From Schlegelella_A sp036272325 (GTDB lineage Bacteria > Pseudomonadota > Gammaproteobacteria > Burkholderiales > Burkholderiaceae_C), in NCBI GenBank assembly GCA_036272325.1, contig DATAYY010000036.1:1-29471 (forward strand): DNA of 29,471 bases. Direction: 5' to 3'. Numbering within the stretch: the stretch's first letter is position 1; every line of letters begins with the position of its first letter. Below the pieces are notes generated by a model that ran no database searches, was not told where the DNA came from, and saw nothing but the letters and a program-made list of their open reading frames with translations. Both the position numbers and the translations under genes were made by a program. This document shows, one piece after another, positions 15,010-23,426 of this stretch.

Positions 15010-18000
15010 TCAGGCGAGCGCCGGCTCGATCCTGGTATCGCCGTCGCAATGGACGGCGTACAAGAGCCCGAGCGGGTTGCCGTGCGACTGCAGGAACTCG
15101 CGCCTGAGGTCGAGGAACACCTCGCCGAGCGGATCGCCGCCGAGGAAACGATCGAAGAAGCGCTCGGCCCACGTCGCCGCGAAGAGCGCGGGCGTCTGGC
15201 ACTGGGTGCCGACCACGCCGCGTGCGCCCTTGGCCATGAAGTACGGGACGAAGCCGTCGTAGAACGCCGGCGACAGCTCGGCCGACTCGCAGGCGTTGAG
15301 GAAGACGAGGGGCTTGCCGCGCAGCGGGGTCGACGTCGGCGCGTCGAGCGCCAGCTCGGCGAGGCTGATCTTCGCATCGGTCAGCTCGAGGGTCGACGCA
15401 TCGGGGCCACCGGGGCCGTCGAGGCCGACCGAGACGGCGTGGCAGTAGAAGTAGACGATCTGGTCGTCGGTCGACGCATCGGCGAGAGCGCGCACGATGT
15501 CGTCGCGCTTGTCCCGCGAGATCAGGCCGAGACGCGGCCGTTTCGTCTTCGTCGTCGTCCAGTACGTCTCCTGGTCGGCGACCACCGTGATGCCGAGCTG
15601 GGCGTCGATGCCGGCGTTGACGTTGACGCTGACCGCGAGCTGCGGCTCGCTGGCGATGGCGCTGTCAGCGACCGCGAGCGTTGTCTGCAGCGGGATCTCC
15701 TCGACGATGTGGCGCATGCCGACGAACTGGTCCCAGTCGAGCTTGGCGCCCGCCGCGGCGTCACCGACGTAGAGAAGCCCCCAGGGGATCGGCGCGCTCT
15801 CGGCGACGATCTGCAGCTTGAGGCGCCGCGTCGGGTCGCTCGCCGCCTCGCGCAGGTAGGTGCCGACCGACTTCGAGTCGGCGCCGGCACCGGGGCCGAA
15901 GAAGATCTTCTGGAACAGCAGCGCGCCGGCGCGCGCCATCGTCGTCAGGGCAGCGTCGCGGTCGGCGTCGGCGATATCGATGCCGGCCTGGAACACGTAG
16001 TTGCCGCCGCTGTCCTGCTGCATGACGACCTTCATCAGATCGTGTCGCAAGGCGTCGATCGCCGACGCGAGATACGCCGGCTGTAGCGGCAACCTGGCGC
16101 GTGCCGCGACCTCGCCCCAGACGACGCACTCGTAGCCACCGTCGCCGATCGAAAGCGACACGCCGATGTCGCGCGGGCGCAGGACGCTCGCCGCGGCCGG
16201 CGGCCGGCCGCGCGCCGTCGACTCGACGGCCACGGCCTCGTTGCCGCCGACAGTAAACGTGATGGCGATGTTCTGCACGAAGTTGCCGTCCTTGTGCAGG
16301 GTCGCCGTGATCGTCGACTTGCCGTCGTGCAGCGGCGAGATGTCGAAGCGCGCCTTGTTGCTCGACTTGCCGGAGCGCGGCACGCGCAGGGACCGGACCG
16401 GATCGTCGATCGTGAAGTCGGCGCTGTCGAGCTGGACGGTGACGGAGATCTCGTCGACGTCGGCGGGGAAGAGCGACTCGTCGGCGAATCCGGCGCTGGC
16501 GATCGCCTCCGCGTGCTGCGCGACATCGACGTCGAATGCGAGCGTGTACCACGAGCGCACGCGCAGCGGCATGCCTGGCGGTTGGTCTTCGAGGGCGACG
16601 TTGACCCAGCGCCCGGCAGCGACGGGAGGCGAGGCGATCGGAGGATCGGGCGCGTCGCGCGTTGCCGGCGGCATCGCGCGCTGGCCGCGCGCCGGCTGCG
16701 GCGGCGACGAGGGACGCTCCTGCTGCTGGACCTGCAACTGCGGTTGCTGCGGCTGCTGTTGCGTCGGCGCCGGCGACCGCAGCACCGGCGCCCGGCTCGC
16801 CGTCGTGCCGAACGCCGGCTTGACGTCGATCGGACCGAGCGGCCCGCTGCCGAGGAGCCCGCCGCGAGGCCTCGCAGGCGGTGCTTCCCGGCTGGATCCG
16901 GGAGCCGAGGCGCTTGCCGCCAGCGCTGTCGGTGACAGGGTCGCCGATGGCGGAACCGGACCTGCAAGCACCGCCGACCAGAACGCGTGCGCGACTTCGG
17001 GGTGAGCGATGTCGCTGTGCGCTCCCGACACGCCGTCGCCGTTCTTGATGACGCCGCTCGCCTCGAGGTTGTAGATCGCTCCCGGCCGAAACGCATAGCG
17101 GAACGTGGCCGGCTGCATCGGCATGTCCTCGGCTTTCGCGGTGCCCTGGATGCCGAACGAGCCGATCCCGCCGTACGCCGGCAGGCTGTCGCCGAGGACG
17201 AGCTGCTTCTTGATCTGCGCGCCGAGCGGGTACAGGCGGCCGACGGCGGTGTCGAAGGTCGATCGCGTCGTCACGATCGGGCCGCGGACGAGCCCATTCG
17301 AGACGATGCGGTTGAAGTACCCGGCGGTTCCCGGCGCATACGGGATGTCGTTCGCGTACGACCACAGCGACAGCGCTCCCTGGACGAGGAAGAGCGACTC
17401 GACCGGGCGCGGCAGATCGGGCTGGCCGGCAGGCCCCGCGACGGTCGCCGAGGCGACGATGCAGCCGAAGCTGTGCCCCATCACGTGGAAGTTCACCTGC
17501 GGCGCGATTGTCTGCAGTCGCACCAGCAGCGCGTGCGCACCGCTTTCGCCGAACGAGCGCGCGCGGTCCTTCATCTTCCAGAACGAGAGCTGACGAAGCG
17601 GCGAGAGAAAGATGCCGCTCAGGGTGTCGGTGATGCCGAGCAGCTGCGTTGCCGGCTTGGCGGCGCTCGCCTGGCTCTGGGCGATGATCCCCTTCGGATC
17701 GAACGCGTCCTGATCGGCCCCCGGCGGCGCAGCGCTGCCGCGCGACTCGAGCCCCGATTCCTCGTAGAGCACGGCGTACGCCTGCAGCAATGCGGGCGAC
17801 GGTGCGCCAGCGTTGGTGTCGTGCCGCGCCGCGCCGAGGATTGTCTCGATCGCGCTGCGTGCGCGCGGCGTGTCCGCGATGCGGCGGGCCCAGGCGTCGA
17901 CGCTCTCGTCGTCGCCCGTTGCGCCGGCTGTGCCCGCCGCCGACAGCACCGCCGATTCGCCCGCAGGCACCGTCTCGTCGCCGAAAGGAAGGCTCGGCCA

Positions 18001-18303
18001 GTGCAATCCGATGATCACCGGCGCAAAGCCGCCGGGTCGGTTGCGCGCCGCCACGCGGTCGCTTTCCACCGCGGCCATCGCCGCGATCCAGCGGTCGAAC
18101 TGGACGATCGCCGCCGGCACGTCGCCCTGCCAGCCATGGGCGATGAGGAAGACGTCGGTCGCGGGTTGGGCCGGGTCGGCGAGGCGCGCCGCAATCGTCT
18201 CGCTCATCATCGTCCGGTCGGCCTCGGCGCGCTCGACGCCGTTCTCGTCGAAGACGACGAGTGCGTACGAGAGGTCCGATCCGGCGAGGGTGCGAACAGG
18301 CAT
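15010..18303 (-). CDS. Serine hydrolase-CHAT protease fusion protein
   Basis: A 1097-residue protein with two predicted hydrolytic modules. Residues about 1-450 form an alpha/beta-hydrolase: AHGWQG (His56-Gly57) as oxyanion region, the nucleophile elbow GHSFG (Ser278), and a candidate catalytic His in GAHSDIAHPEV (His429 or His434). Residues about 450-560 are a low-complexity Pro/Gln/Ala linker. A beta-rich domain follows at about 565-690. The C-terminal part (about 850-1097) is a CHAT caspase-like protease with the dyad His955 (YFYCHAVS) and Cys1005 (FLNACESAE), followed by FMAKGARGVVGT. There is no signal peptide, so it is probably cytosolic. AAAGGAGG lies 6 bases before the ATG at 18303. 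CHAT proteins often act in programmed death or defence; that role is inference here, since no obvious substrate or sensor gene is adjacent. Confidence 0.9.
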   Translation of the reverse strand: MPVRTLAGSDLSYALVVFDENGVERAEADRTMMSETIAARLADPAQPATDVFLIAHGWQGDVPAAIVQFDRWIAAMAAVESDRVAARNRPGGFAPVIIGLHWPSLPFGDETVPAGESAVLSAAGTAGATGDDESVDAWARRIADTPRARSAIETILGAARHDTNAGAPSPALLQAYAVLYEESGLESRGSAAPPGADQDAFDPKGIIAQSQASAAKPATQLLGITDTLSGIFLSPLRQLSFWKMKDRARSFGESGAHALLVRLQTIAPQVNFHVMGHSFGCIVASATVAGPAGQPDLPRPVESLFLVQGALSLWSYANDIPYAPGTAGYFNRIVSNGLVRGPIVTTRSTFDTAVGRLYPLGAQIKKQLVLGDSLPAYGGIGSFGIQGTAKAEDMPMQPATFRYAFRPGAIYNLEASGVIKNGDGVSGAHSDIAHPEVAHAFWSAVLAGPVPPSATLSPTALAASASAPGSSREAPPARPRGGLLGSGPLGPIDVKPAFGTTASRAPVLRSPAPTQQQPQQPQLQVQQQERPSSPPQPARGQRAMPPATRDAPDPPIASPPVAAGRWVNVALEDQPPGMPLRVRSWYTLAFDVDVAQHAEAIASAGFADESLFPADVDEISVTVQLDSADFTIDDPVRSLRVPRSGKSSNKARFDISPLHDGKSTITATLHKDGNFVQNIAITFTVGGNEAVAVESTARGRPPAAASVLRPRDIGVSLSIGDGGYECVVWGEVAARARLPLQPAYLASAIDALRHDLMKVVMQQDSGGNYVFQAGIDIADADRDAALTTMARAGALLFQKIFFGPGAGADSKSVGTYLREAASDPTRRLKLQIVAESAPIPWGLLYVGDAAAGAKLDWDQFVGMRHIVEEIPLQTTLAVADSAIASEPQLAVSVNVNAGIDAQLGITVVADQETYWTTTKTKRPRLGLISRDKRDDIVRALADASTDDQIVYFYCHAVSVGLDGPGGPDASTLELTDAKISLAELALDAPTSTPLRGKPLVFLNACESAELSPAFYDGFVPYFMAKGARGVVGTQCQTPALFAATWAERFFDRFLGGDPLGEVFLDLRREFLQSHGNPLGLLYAVHCDGDTRIEPALA

Positions 18304-18309
18304 GGCAGG

Positions 18310-18317
18310 CCTCCTTT
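18310..18317 (-). promoter_or_regulatory. Strong Shine-Dalgarno of the CHAT fusion gene
   Basis: AAAGGAGG lies 6 bases before the ATG at 18303. It is one of the best ribosome sites in the window, and it fixes the start of the fusion protein. Confidence 0.8.
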
Positions 18318-18413
18318 CGATGCAGCGAGACCGAGGCTACTCGCGCCGGCGGCGCCAGACAACGGCCAAAGAGAGGAGAGCGGGCATGGCGCGACCGTGA
18401 AGCCGCGCGCCGA

Positions 18414-18881
18414 TCAGGAGGAAGTGCGCAGCGCCGAAGTCGTGTCGTCGAACGGCGGCCCGATCTTGAAGATGCCGCTGACGCGCGCCACCAGGACGGC
18501 ATCGGCGTGCACCAGGCCCTGCATGAAGACGAGGCTGCGGGTCGCCCGCAGCAGCTGCGCTTCGCCCTGCACCCAGCTGCCGAGGGGCGACGCAGCGAGG
18601 TAGTCGATCTGCAGGTTGATCGTCGGCAGGAAGCGATTGCCGATCTCCGTCGACACCACGTGGGCGGAGATCGGCAGCAGCATGTCGCAGAAGGTCGCCA
18701 TCATGCCGCCGTGGCAGATGCCCATCGGGTTGCAGTGGCGGGGCTCGACCCGAAAGCCGAGCTGGAGGCCCGCCTCCGTGCGGCGCACATAGAGCGGGCC
18801 GTTGACGGCGATGAAGCCTTCGCCGAAGCGGCGCTCCTTGAAGCCTTCGGGAACGGCTGTCGAGGAGGCTTCTGGGCTCAT
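18414..18881 (-). CDS. PaaI-type hotdog thioesterase
   Basis: A 155-residue hotdog-fold acyl-CoA thioesterase of the PaaI/YdiI type. The active-site helix region is CNPMGICHGGMMATFCDMLLP, where the HGG turn and the downstream Asp (FCDML) match the usual HGG...D arrangement. It continues with PTINLQIDYLAASPLGSWVQGEAQLL and FMQGLVHADAVLVARVSGIFKI. Members hydrolyse aromatic or fatty acyl-CoAs; the substrate is not determinable here. No good Shine-Dalgarno is seen before the ATG at 18881. It lies 110 bases upstream of the CHAT fusion on the same strand and is divergent from the small DUF6494-like gene. Confidence 0.88.
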   Translation of the reverse strand: MSPEASSTAVPEGFKERRFGEGFIAVNGPLYVRRTEAGLQLGFRVEPRHCNPMGICHGGMMATFCDMLLPISAHVVSTEIGNRFLPTINLQIDYLAASPLGSWVQGEAQLLRATRSLVFMQGLVHADAVLVARVSGIFKIGPPFDDTTSALRTSS

Positions 18882-18997
18882 GGGAGGACAACGAGGTCGG
18901 GATTCGGAGACAGGGATACTACGGTGCTGGCCGGCGCGCGGCGTCTTGCTGCGAACGCAGCGACCCCGTCCCCTGAAAGATCCTCCCGGAGTATTCG

Positions 18998-19204
18998 ATG
19001 AACGAAGACACCCTCAACATCAGCATCCGCAAGTTCCTGAAGATGGTCGGCGTCAGCTCGCAGCGCGAGATCGAACAGGCCGTCGCCAGAAGCCTGTCGA
19101 GCGGCCTGGTCGCTGGCAAGGAAAGCCTGCCGGCGACGATGACGCTCGAGATCGCGGGCCTGCAGCTGCGCGTCCGCTTCGACGGCGAGATCCGGCTGCA
19201 ATAG
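18998..19204 (+). CDS. DUF6494-like small protein
   Basis: A 68-residue protein starting MNEDTLNISIRKFLKMVGV and continuing SSQREIEQAVARSLSSG, ending in a short beta-like section (TMTLEIAGLQLRVRFDGEIRLQ). From memory this resembles the small DUF6494 proteins found in many proteobacteria; their function is unknown. GGAG lies 9 bases before the ATG at 18998, which supports a real gene. It precedes the PepF gene by 68 bases on the same strand. No signal peptide or membrane helix is present. Confidence 0.72.
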   Translation: MNEDTLNISIRKFLKMVGVSSQREIEQAVARSLSSGLVAGKESLPATMTLEIAGLQLRVRFDGEIRLQ

Positions 19205-19272
19205 GTCCGGCGGCGATCGATGGTCTCGCGAATCACCTCGCGACGCACCGCTGCAGGCGCTGCCAGTCGCCC

Positions 19273-21162
19273 ATGAAGATGTCCATCGCCGTCACTGGCG
19301 CCTTGTGCGCCGCCGCCGTCACGACCGCAGCGTTGGCCGCCAAGCCGACGACACGCAATCGGAGCGAGATCCCGGCCGAGTTCCGCTGGGACTTCTCGGC
19401 GATCTACCCGAGCTGGGCGGCGTGGGAAGAGGGCTTGAAGGAGATGGACGCACGCATGGACGCGTTCGCGAAGCTGCAGGGAACGCTCGACCGGGGTCCG
19501 GCCGCGCTCGTGAAGGCGTACCAGTCGTTCGACGACATCGGCAAGCTCCAGTACCGGCTCTATCGCTATCCGCAGCTGCAGCGCGATGTCGACACCCGCG
19601 ACCAGGCCGTCGCCGGGCGCTTCCAGCGGATGAGCGCGGTATTCGCGAAGTTCGACACCGCGTCGGCCTGGTTCACCCCCGAGCTGTTGAAGATTCCCGA
19701 ACCGACGGTGGCGGGCTGGATCGCGCAGACGCCGGCACTGGCGCCGTACCGATTCCCGATCCTCGACGCCTTCCGGCGCAAGGCGCACGTCCTCGACGAC
19801 AAGGGGGAGCGGCTGCTTTCGCTTTCGACCCAGCTCAACGAGGCGCCGCGCAACATCTATCAGGAGCTGAGCACCTCCGACATCAAGTACCCGACGCTTC
19901 GCCTCGCCGACGGCAGCGACGTCGTCCTCAGTCCGGGCAACTACGCGGCACTGCTCGAGCAGAATCGCGACCAGGCCGAGCGTGGCAGGGCCGCGGCGGC
20001 GCACGTCGGCACCTACGGCGCCAGCGCGCACACGTACGCCGCGATCTACAACGGCACGCTGCAACGCGACTGGTTTCTTGCCCGTGCGCGCAACTTCGAG
20101 ACGACGCTCGACGCGGCGCTCGACCCCAACGCGATTCCGCGCGCGGTCGTCGAGACGCTGGTCGACGCGACGCGCGCCGGCACGGCGCCGCTCAAGCGCT
20201 ACATGCGGCTCAGGCAGAAGCTGCTCGGCCTGTCGAGCTATCACCTCTACGACGGCTTCCTGCCGATCTACCGTAGCGACAAGACCTACCCCTACGAGCA
20301 GGCGCGCGCGCTCGCGCTGGCATCGGTCGCGCCGCTCGGCGCCGACTACGTCGCCAAGTACCGGAAGTTCGTCTCCGGCGGCCGAATCGACGTCTACGAA
20401 AACGAAGGCAAGCGCACCGGCGCGTACAGCGCCGGGGTCTACGGTGTCGGCCCGTACCTGCTGATGAACTACAACGACACGCTCGACTCGGCGTTCACGC
20501 TCGCCCACGAGGCCGGCCACGCGATGCACACCGTGCTGTCGAACGAGAACCAGCCGTTCGTCACCTCGGGCTACACGATCTTCGTCGCCGAGGTCGCCTC
20601 GACGACGAACGAGCGCTTCCTCCTCGACCAGCTCCTCAAGCAGACCAGCGATCCGAAGGAGCGGTTCCTGCTGCTGCAGCACGCGGTCGATTCGATCGTC
20701 GGCACGTTCTACACCCAGGTCCTGTTCGCCGACTTCGAGCTGCGTGCGCACCGCATCGTCGAGCAGGGCGAGGCTCTCACGACCGACGTCCTCGACGGCC
20801 TCTACGCCGGTCTGCTGAAGGAGTACTACGGCGACGCGCTGACGGTCGACGACTTCTACAAGTGGACCTGGGCGCGGATCCCGCACTTCTTCAACTCGCC
20901 GTACTACGTCTACCAGTACGCGACCTGCTTCGCGTCGTCGGCGCAGCTCTACGACGCGATGACGACCGGCGCGCCCGAGGCGCGCGCGGCGGCGACCGGG
21001 CGCTACCTGACGCTGCTGAAGAGCGGCGGCGACGACCATCCGATGGCGCAGCTGAAGAAGGCCGGCGTCGACCTGACGCAGCGCGCGACGATCGAGGCGG
21101 TGATCGACCAGATGGACCGCCTCGTCTCGCAAATGGAAGCCGAGGCGGCGAAGATCCGCTGA
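19273..21162 (+). CDS. pepF: Exported M3 family oligoendopeptidase F
   Basis: A 629-residue zinc oligopeptidase of the M3B (PepF) group. The zinc site is LAHEAGHAMH with His412, Glu413 and His416, and the third ligand Glu440 in FVAEVASTTNE. A C-terminal NSPYYVYQYATCFASS block carries the His/Tyr-containing helix region typical of the family. Unlike most PepF proteins, which are cytosolic, this one begins with a signal peptide (MKMSIAVTGALCAAAVTTAALA, cleaved near residue 23), so it probably works in the periplasm on short peptides. The start is the ATG at 19273 (a second ATG at 19279 is equally possible). The ribosome site is weak. The open frame extends far upstream, but the signal peptide decides the start. 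Confidence 0.9.
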   Translation: MKMSIAVTGALCAAAVTTAALAAKPTTRNRSEIPAEFRWDFSAIYPSWAAWEEGLKEMDARMDAFAKLQGTLDRGPAALVKAYQSFDDIGKLQYRLYRYPQLQRDVDTRDQAVAGRFQRMSAVFAKFDTASAWFTPELLKIPEPTVAGWIAQTPALAPYRFPILDAFRRKAHVLDDKGERLLSLSTQLNEAPRNIYQELSTSDIKYPTLRLADGSDVVLSPGNYAALLEQNRDQAERGRAAAAHVGTYGASAHTYAAIYNGTLQRDWFLARARNFETTLDAALDPNAIPRAVVETLVDATRAGTAPLKRYMRLRQKLLGLSSYHLYDGFLPIYRSDKTYPYEQARALALASVAPLGADYVAKYRKFVSGGRIDVYENEGKRTGAYSAGVYGVGPYLLMNYNDTLDSAFTLAHEAGHAMHTVLSNENQPFVTSGYTIFVAEVASTTNERFLLDQLLKQTSDPKERFLLLQHAVDSIVGTFYTQVLFADFELRAHRIVEQGEALTTDVLDGLYAGLLKEYYGDALTVDDFYKWTWARIPHFFNSPYYVYQYATCFASSAQLYDAMTTGAPEARAAATGRYLTLLKSGGDDHPMAQLKKAGVDLTQRATIEAVIDQMDRLVSQMEAEAAKIR

Positions 21163-21271
21163 TCGGCCAACGCGCGCCAGCGTGCACTGTTGCGCGCCGC
21201 TGGCCGTCCGAGCGGCCGCACCGTTGCCTCTATCATCGCGACTCGCCGTCCGACTACAGGGAGCAGTTCAT

Positions 21272-22501
21272 ATGTCCAAGCGTCTCGATTCCGGCCGCCG
21301 GCGCATCCTTCAGGCAGGGCTCGGCGGCGCTGCCGCGACGGGGCTCGGGTTTCTCGGTCGTGCCGCGATGGCGCAAGGCGCCGTGTTCGAGCAGCCGTTC
21401 GCCAACGGCAAGCGGCAGCTCGTCGCGTTTCCGGAGAAGCGCCCGCTGATCGTCCTGACCACGCGCCCGCCGCAACTCGAGACGCCGTTCGAGGTCTTCA
21501 ACGACGGCCTGATCACGCCGAACGATGCCTTCTTCGTTCGCTACCACAACGCCGCCATCCCGACCTCGATCGATCCCGACAAGCACGTCATCCGTATCGG
21601 CGGCAACGCCGTCGGCAAGACGGTCGACATCAGCGTCGCCGAGCTGAAGACGCAGTTCAAGCCGGTCGAGATCACGGCGGTCAATCAATGCTCGGGCAAC
21701 AGCCGCGGTCTGTTTACGCCGCGCGTCACCGGCGGCCAGCTCGGCAATGGCGCCATGGGCAACGCGCGCTGGGTCGGCGTGCCGCTGAAGGACCTGCTCG
21801 CCAAGGCCGAGCCGCGCAACACCGCCCGCCAGGTCACGTTCAACGGGCTCGACAACGGCGTCTTCGGCGGTGGTGACTTCGTGAAGGCGCTCGACGTCGG
21901 CCAGGCGATGGACCCCGACGTGCTCGTCGCCTACCAGATGAACGGCGCCGACCTGCCGATGCTGAACGGCTATCCGGTCAAGCTCGTCGTCCCGGGCTAT
22001 TACGGCACGTACTGGGTGAAGCACCTGTCCGAGATCAACGTGATCGACGACACGTTCGACGAGTTCTGGATGAAGCCTGCCTACCGCATCCCCGACAACG
22101 ACTGCGCCTGCATCGCCCCGGGCACGCCGATCGGCGCCACGCGGCCGATCGGCCGCTTCAACGTGCGCTCGTTCATCACCTCGCTCAAGAACGGCGATCA
22201 GGTCCATGCCGGCCAGGCGACGGGCGTGCGAGGCATCGCCTTCGACGGCGGCCATGGCATCCGCGAAGTCGCGTGGTCGGCCGACAGCGGCCAGACCTGG
22301 CGCGAATGCACGCTCGGACCCGACCTCGGCCGCTATTCGTTCCGCGAGTTCACGTTCGGCGTCAACTTCCCGAAGGGCTCGTACGACCTGCTGGTGCGGG
22401 CGTCGAACCGAGTCGGCGCCAGCCAGCCGATGGAGGCGCTCTGGAACCCGTCGGGCTACATGCGCAACGTCGTCGAGTCGATCCATGTCGTCGCAGCCTG
22501 A
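21272..22501 (+). CDS. sorA: Sulfite dehydrogenase, molybdopterin subunit (SorA type)
   Basis: A 409-residue molybdenum enzyme of the sulfite oxidase family, which oxidises sulfite to sulfate in the periplasm. The N-terminus has a twin-arginine signal (SGRRRILQAG, then a hydrophobic Gly/Ala stretch ending AMA). The Mo-binding cysteine is Cys140 in AVNQCSGNSRG, and FFVRYHNAAIP carries the conserved Arg/His substrate and cofactor residues. The C-terminal dimerisation domain is recognisable (GVRGIAFDGGHGIREVAWSADSGQTW). AGGGAG lies before the ATG at 21272. The cytochrome c subunit gene follows after 10 bases, as in the SorAB enzyme of Starkeya novella. Confidence 0.92.
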   Translation: MSKRLDSGRRRILQAGLGGAAATGLGFLGRAAMAQGAVFEQPFANGKRQLVAFPEKRPLIVLTTRPPQLETPFEVFNDGLITPNDAFFVRYHNAAIPTSIDPDKHVIRIGGNAVGKTVDISVAELKTQFKPVEITAVNQCSGNSRGLFTPRVTGGQLGNGAMGNARWVGVPLKDLLAKAEPRNTARQVTFNGLDNGVFGGGDFVKALDVGQAMDPDVLVAYQMNGADLPMLNGYPVKLVVPGYYGTYWVKHLSEINVIDDTFDEFWMKPAYRIPDNDCACIAPGTPIGATRPIGRFNVRSFITSLKNGDQVHAGQATGVRGIAFDGGHGIREVAWSADSGQTWRECTLGPDLGRYSFREFTFGVNFPKGSYDLLVRASNRVGASQPMEALWNPSGYMRNVVESIHVVAA

Positions 22502-22511
22502 GGAAACGTCG

Positions 22512-22862
22512 ATGCTCCGCACCATCAAGCTCCATGCCGGCAAGGCCGCCGGCGCGTTCGCCGTCTGCGCTGCCGCTGCGCTTCTCGCGCCGGCGAGCGC
22601 GTCGCCGAAGACGATCACGCTGCCGGCCGACCCGGTTCAGCTCACACCGAGCACCATGCCGGGCTATGCAAAGGCGCAGGCGAACTGCGTCAGCTGCCAT
22701 TCCGCCGAGTACATGCTCACCCAGCCGCCCAATGCCGGCCGTGCCTATTGGGAGAACATGACCAAGCGGATGAAGGCGGTGTTCAAGGCGCCGATCAACG
22801 ATGCCGACATGCCCGCGATCGTCGACTATTTGACCGCGACGTACGGTAACCACGGCAAGTAG
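22512..22862 (+). CDS. sorB: Sulfite dehydrogenase cytochrome c subunit (SorB type)
   Basis: A 116-residue periplasmic mono-heme cytochrome c. The signal peptide covers about residues 1-31 (core AFAVCAAAALLAPASA). The heme motif is CVSCH (Cys59, Cys62, His63), and a late Met, probably in DADMPAIVDYL, is the likely sixth ligand. The gene begins 10 bases after the molybdopterin subunit, with AGGAAA before the ATG, so the pair should be made together and form the SorAB heterodimer that passes electrons from sulfite to a soluble cytochrome c. Confidence 0.92.
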   Translation: MLRTIKLHAGKAAGAFAVCAAAALLAPASASPKTITLPADPVQLTPSTMPGYAKAQANCVSCHSAEYMLTQPPNAGRAYWENMTKRMKAVFKAPINDADMPAIVDYLTATYGNHGK

Positions 22863-22907
22863 CGACGGGCCGGTTCACCGACGCGAGGACGAGTTGTAAG
22901 CACGGCC

Positions 22908-22923
22908 GTTGCGGGCCCGCAAC
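22908..22923. repeat. 16-base perfect palindrome downstream of sorAB
   Basis: GTTGCGGGCCCGCAAC is its own reverse complement, 46 bases after the sorB stop. About 30 bases later a second short hairpin (GGGGG, loop, CCCCC, near 22952-22965) occurs. No T-run follows either. It could be an operator for the following gene or a termination/processing hairpin for sorAB. Confidence 0.5.
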
Positions 22924-23039
22924 CCGCCGCGTGACGCGAACCACGCGTTCGGGGGGACACCCCCAAGTGTCGGTTGCGCACGGCCGCGGACGCGCGCATT
23001 CTGCAAGGACGCCGATGGCGTCGGTGCAGGGTGAATGCG

Positions 23040-23426
23040 ATGCGGCAAGTGGTGGAAATCCTGAGGGCGATGGGCCCCGAGCAGCTCTTCCTGGCGCTCG
23101 TGTTCCTGGCCGGCTATGCGCTCGCGCTCGGGCAGTTCGCGACCCCGCGCGGGCGTGTCATCGCGGCGGCGACCGCGGTGGTCGCGGCGATCGTGTTCGC
23201 CAGCTTCAGCCGCCCGTGGGAGGCCGGCGTCATGCTGGTCGGCTTCGCGTCGGTGGGGATGGCGCTCTTCGCCGGCGTGGCCTGGATCCTCTGGGCCGCG
23301 ACCGCAGCACGGGTCACTCCGACGGCGCCTCAGCCGGCAGCGGCGAAGGCCTCCAGCAGGCGGGCGGCGCTGGCGTCGAGGTCGGTGAAGACGGCGCCGA
23401 TCTTGAACTCGCCGGGCGCCGAATAA
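23040..23426 (+). CDS. Small membrane protein overlapping the PilZ gene
   Basis: A 128-residue protein with three predicted membrane helices (about residues 16-32, 40-56 and 64-88), then a Pro/Ala/Ser-rich tail. I recognise no family. The ATG at 23040 has AGGGTG upstream; a longer frame starts at 22974 but adds only a charged Arg-rich stretch. The last 97 bases lie antisense to the 3' end of the PilZ gene. The tail after about residue 90 has poor-looking composition and may be read-through of sequence shaped by the opposite gene, so the natural protein may be mainly the three-helix part. Confidence 0.5.
   Translation: MRQVVEILRAMGPEQLFLALVFLAGYALALGQFATPRGRVIAAATAVVAAIVFASFSRPWEAGVMLVGFASVGMALFAGVAWILWAATAARVTPTAPQPAAAKASSRRAALASRSVKTAPILNSPGAE

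Noticed and set aside
15049..16086. Plus-strand open frame opposite the CHAT domain
   Set aside because: Repetitive Arg/Glu/Asp-rich translation with no motif; the CHAT dyad lies on the other strand.
16690..16770. Short tandem-looking CTGCTG/TTGCGG repeats
   Set aside because: They encode the Pro/Gln-rich linker of the CHAT fusion and need no separate repeat element.
6136..18303. NTPase-cyclase and hydrolase-CHAT genes as one defence system
   Set aside because: They are separated by about 7 kb containing a peptidase gene, aidB, a dehydratase gene, argE and an EF-G-like gene in both orientations, so no operon or island links them. Each is reported separately.
18919..21132. 737-codon minus-strand open frame opposite pepF
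   Set aside because: Low-complexity Arg/Val/Asp composition and no recognisable domain; pepF on the plus strand explains the region.
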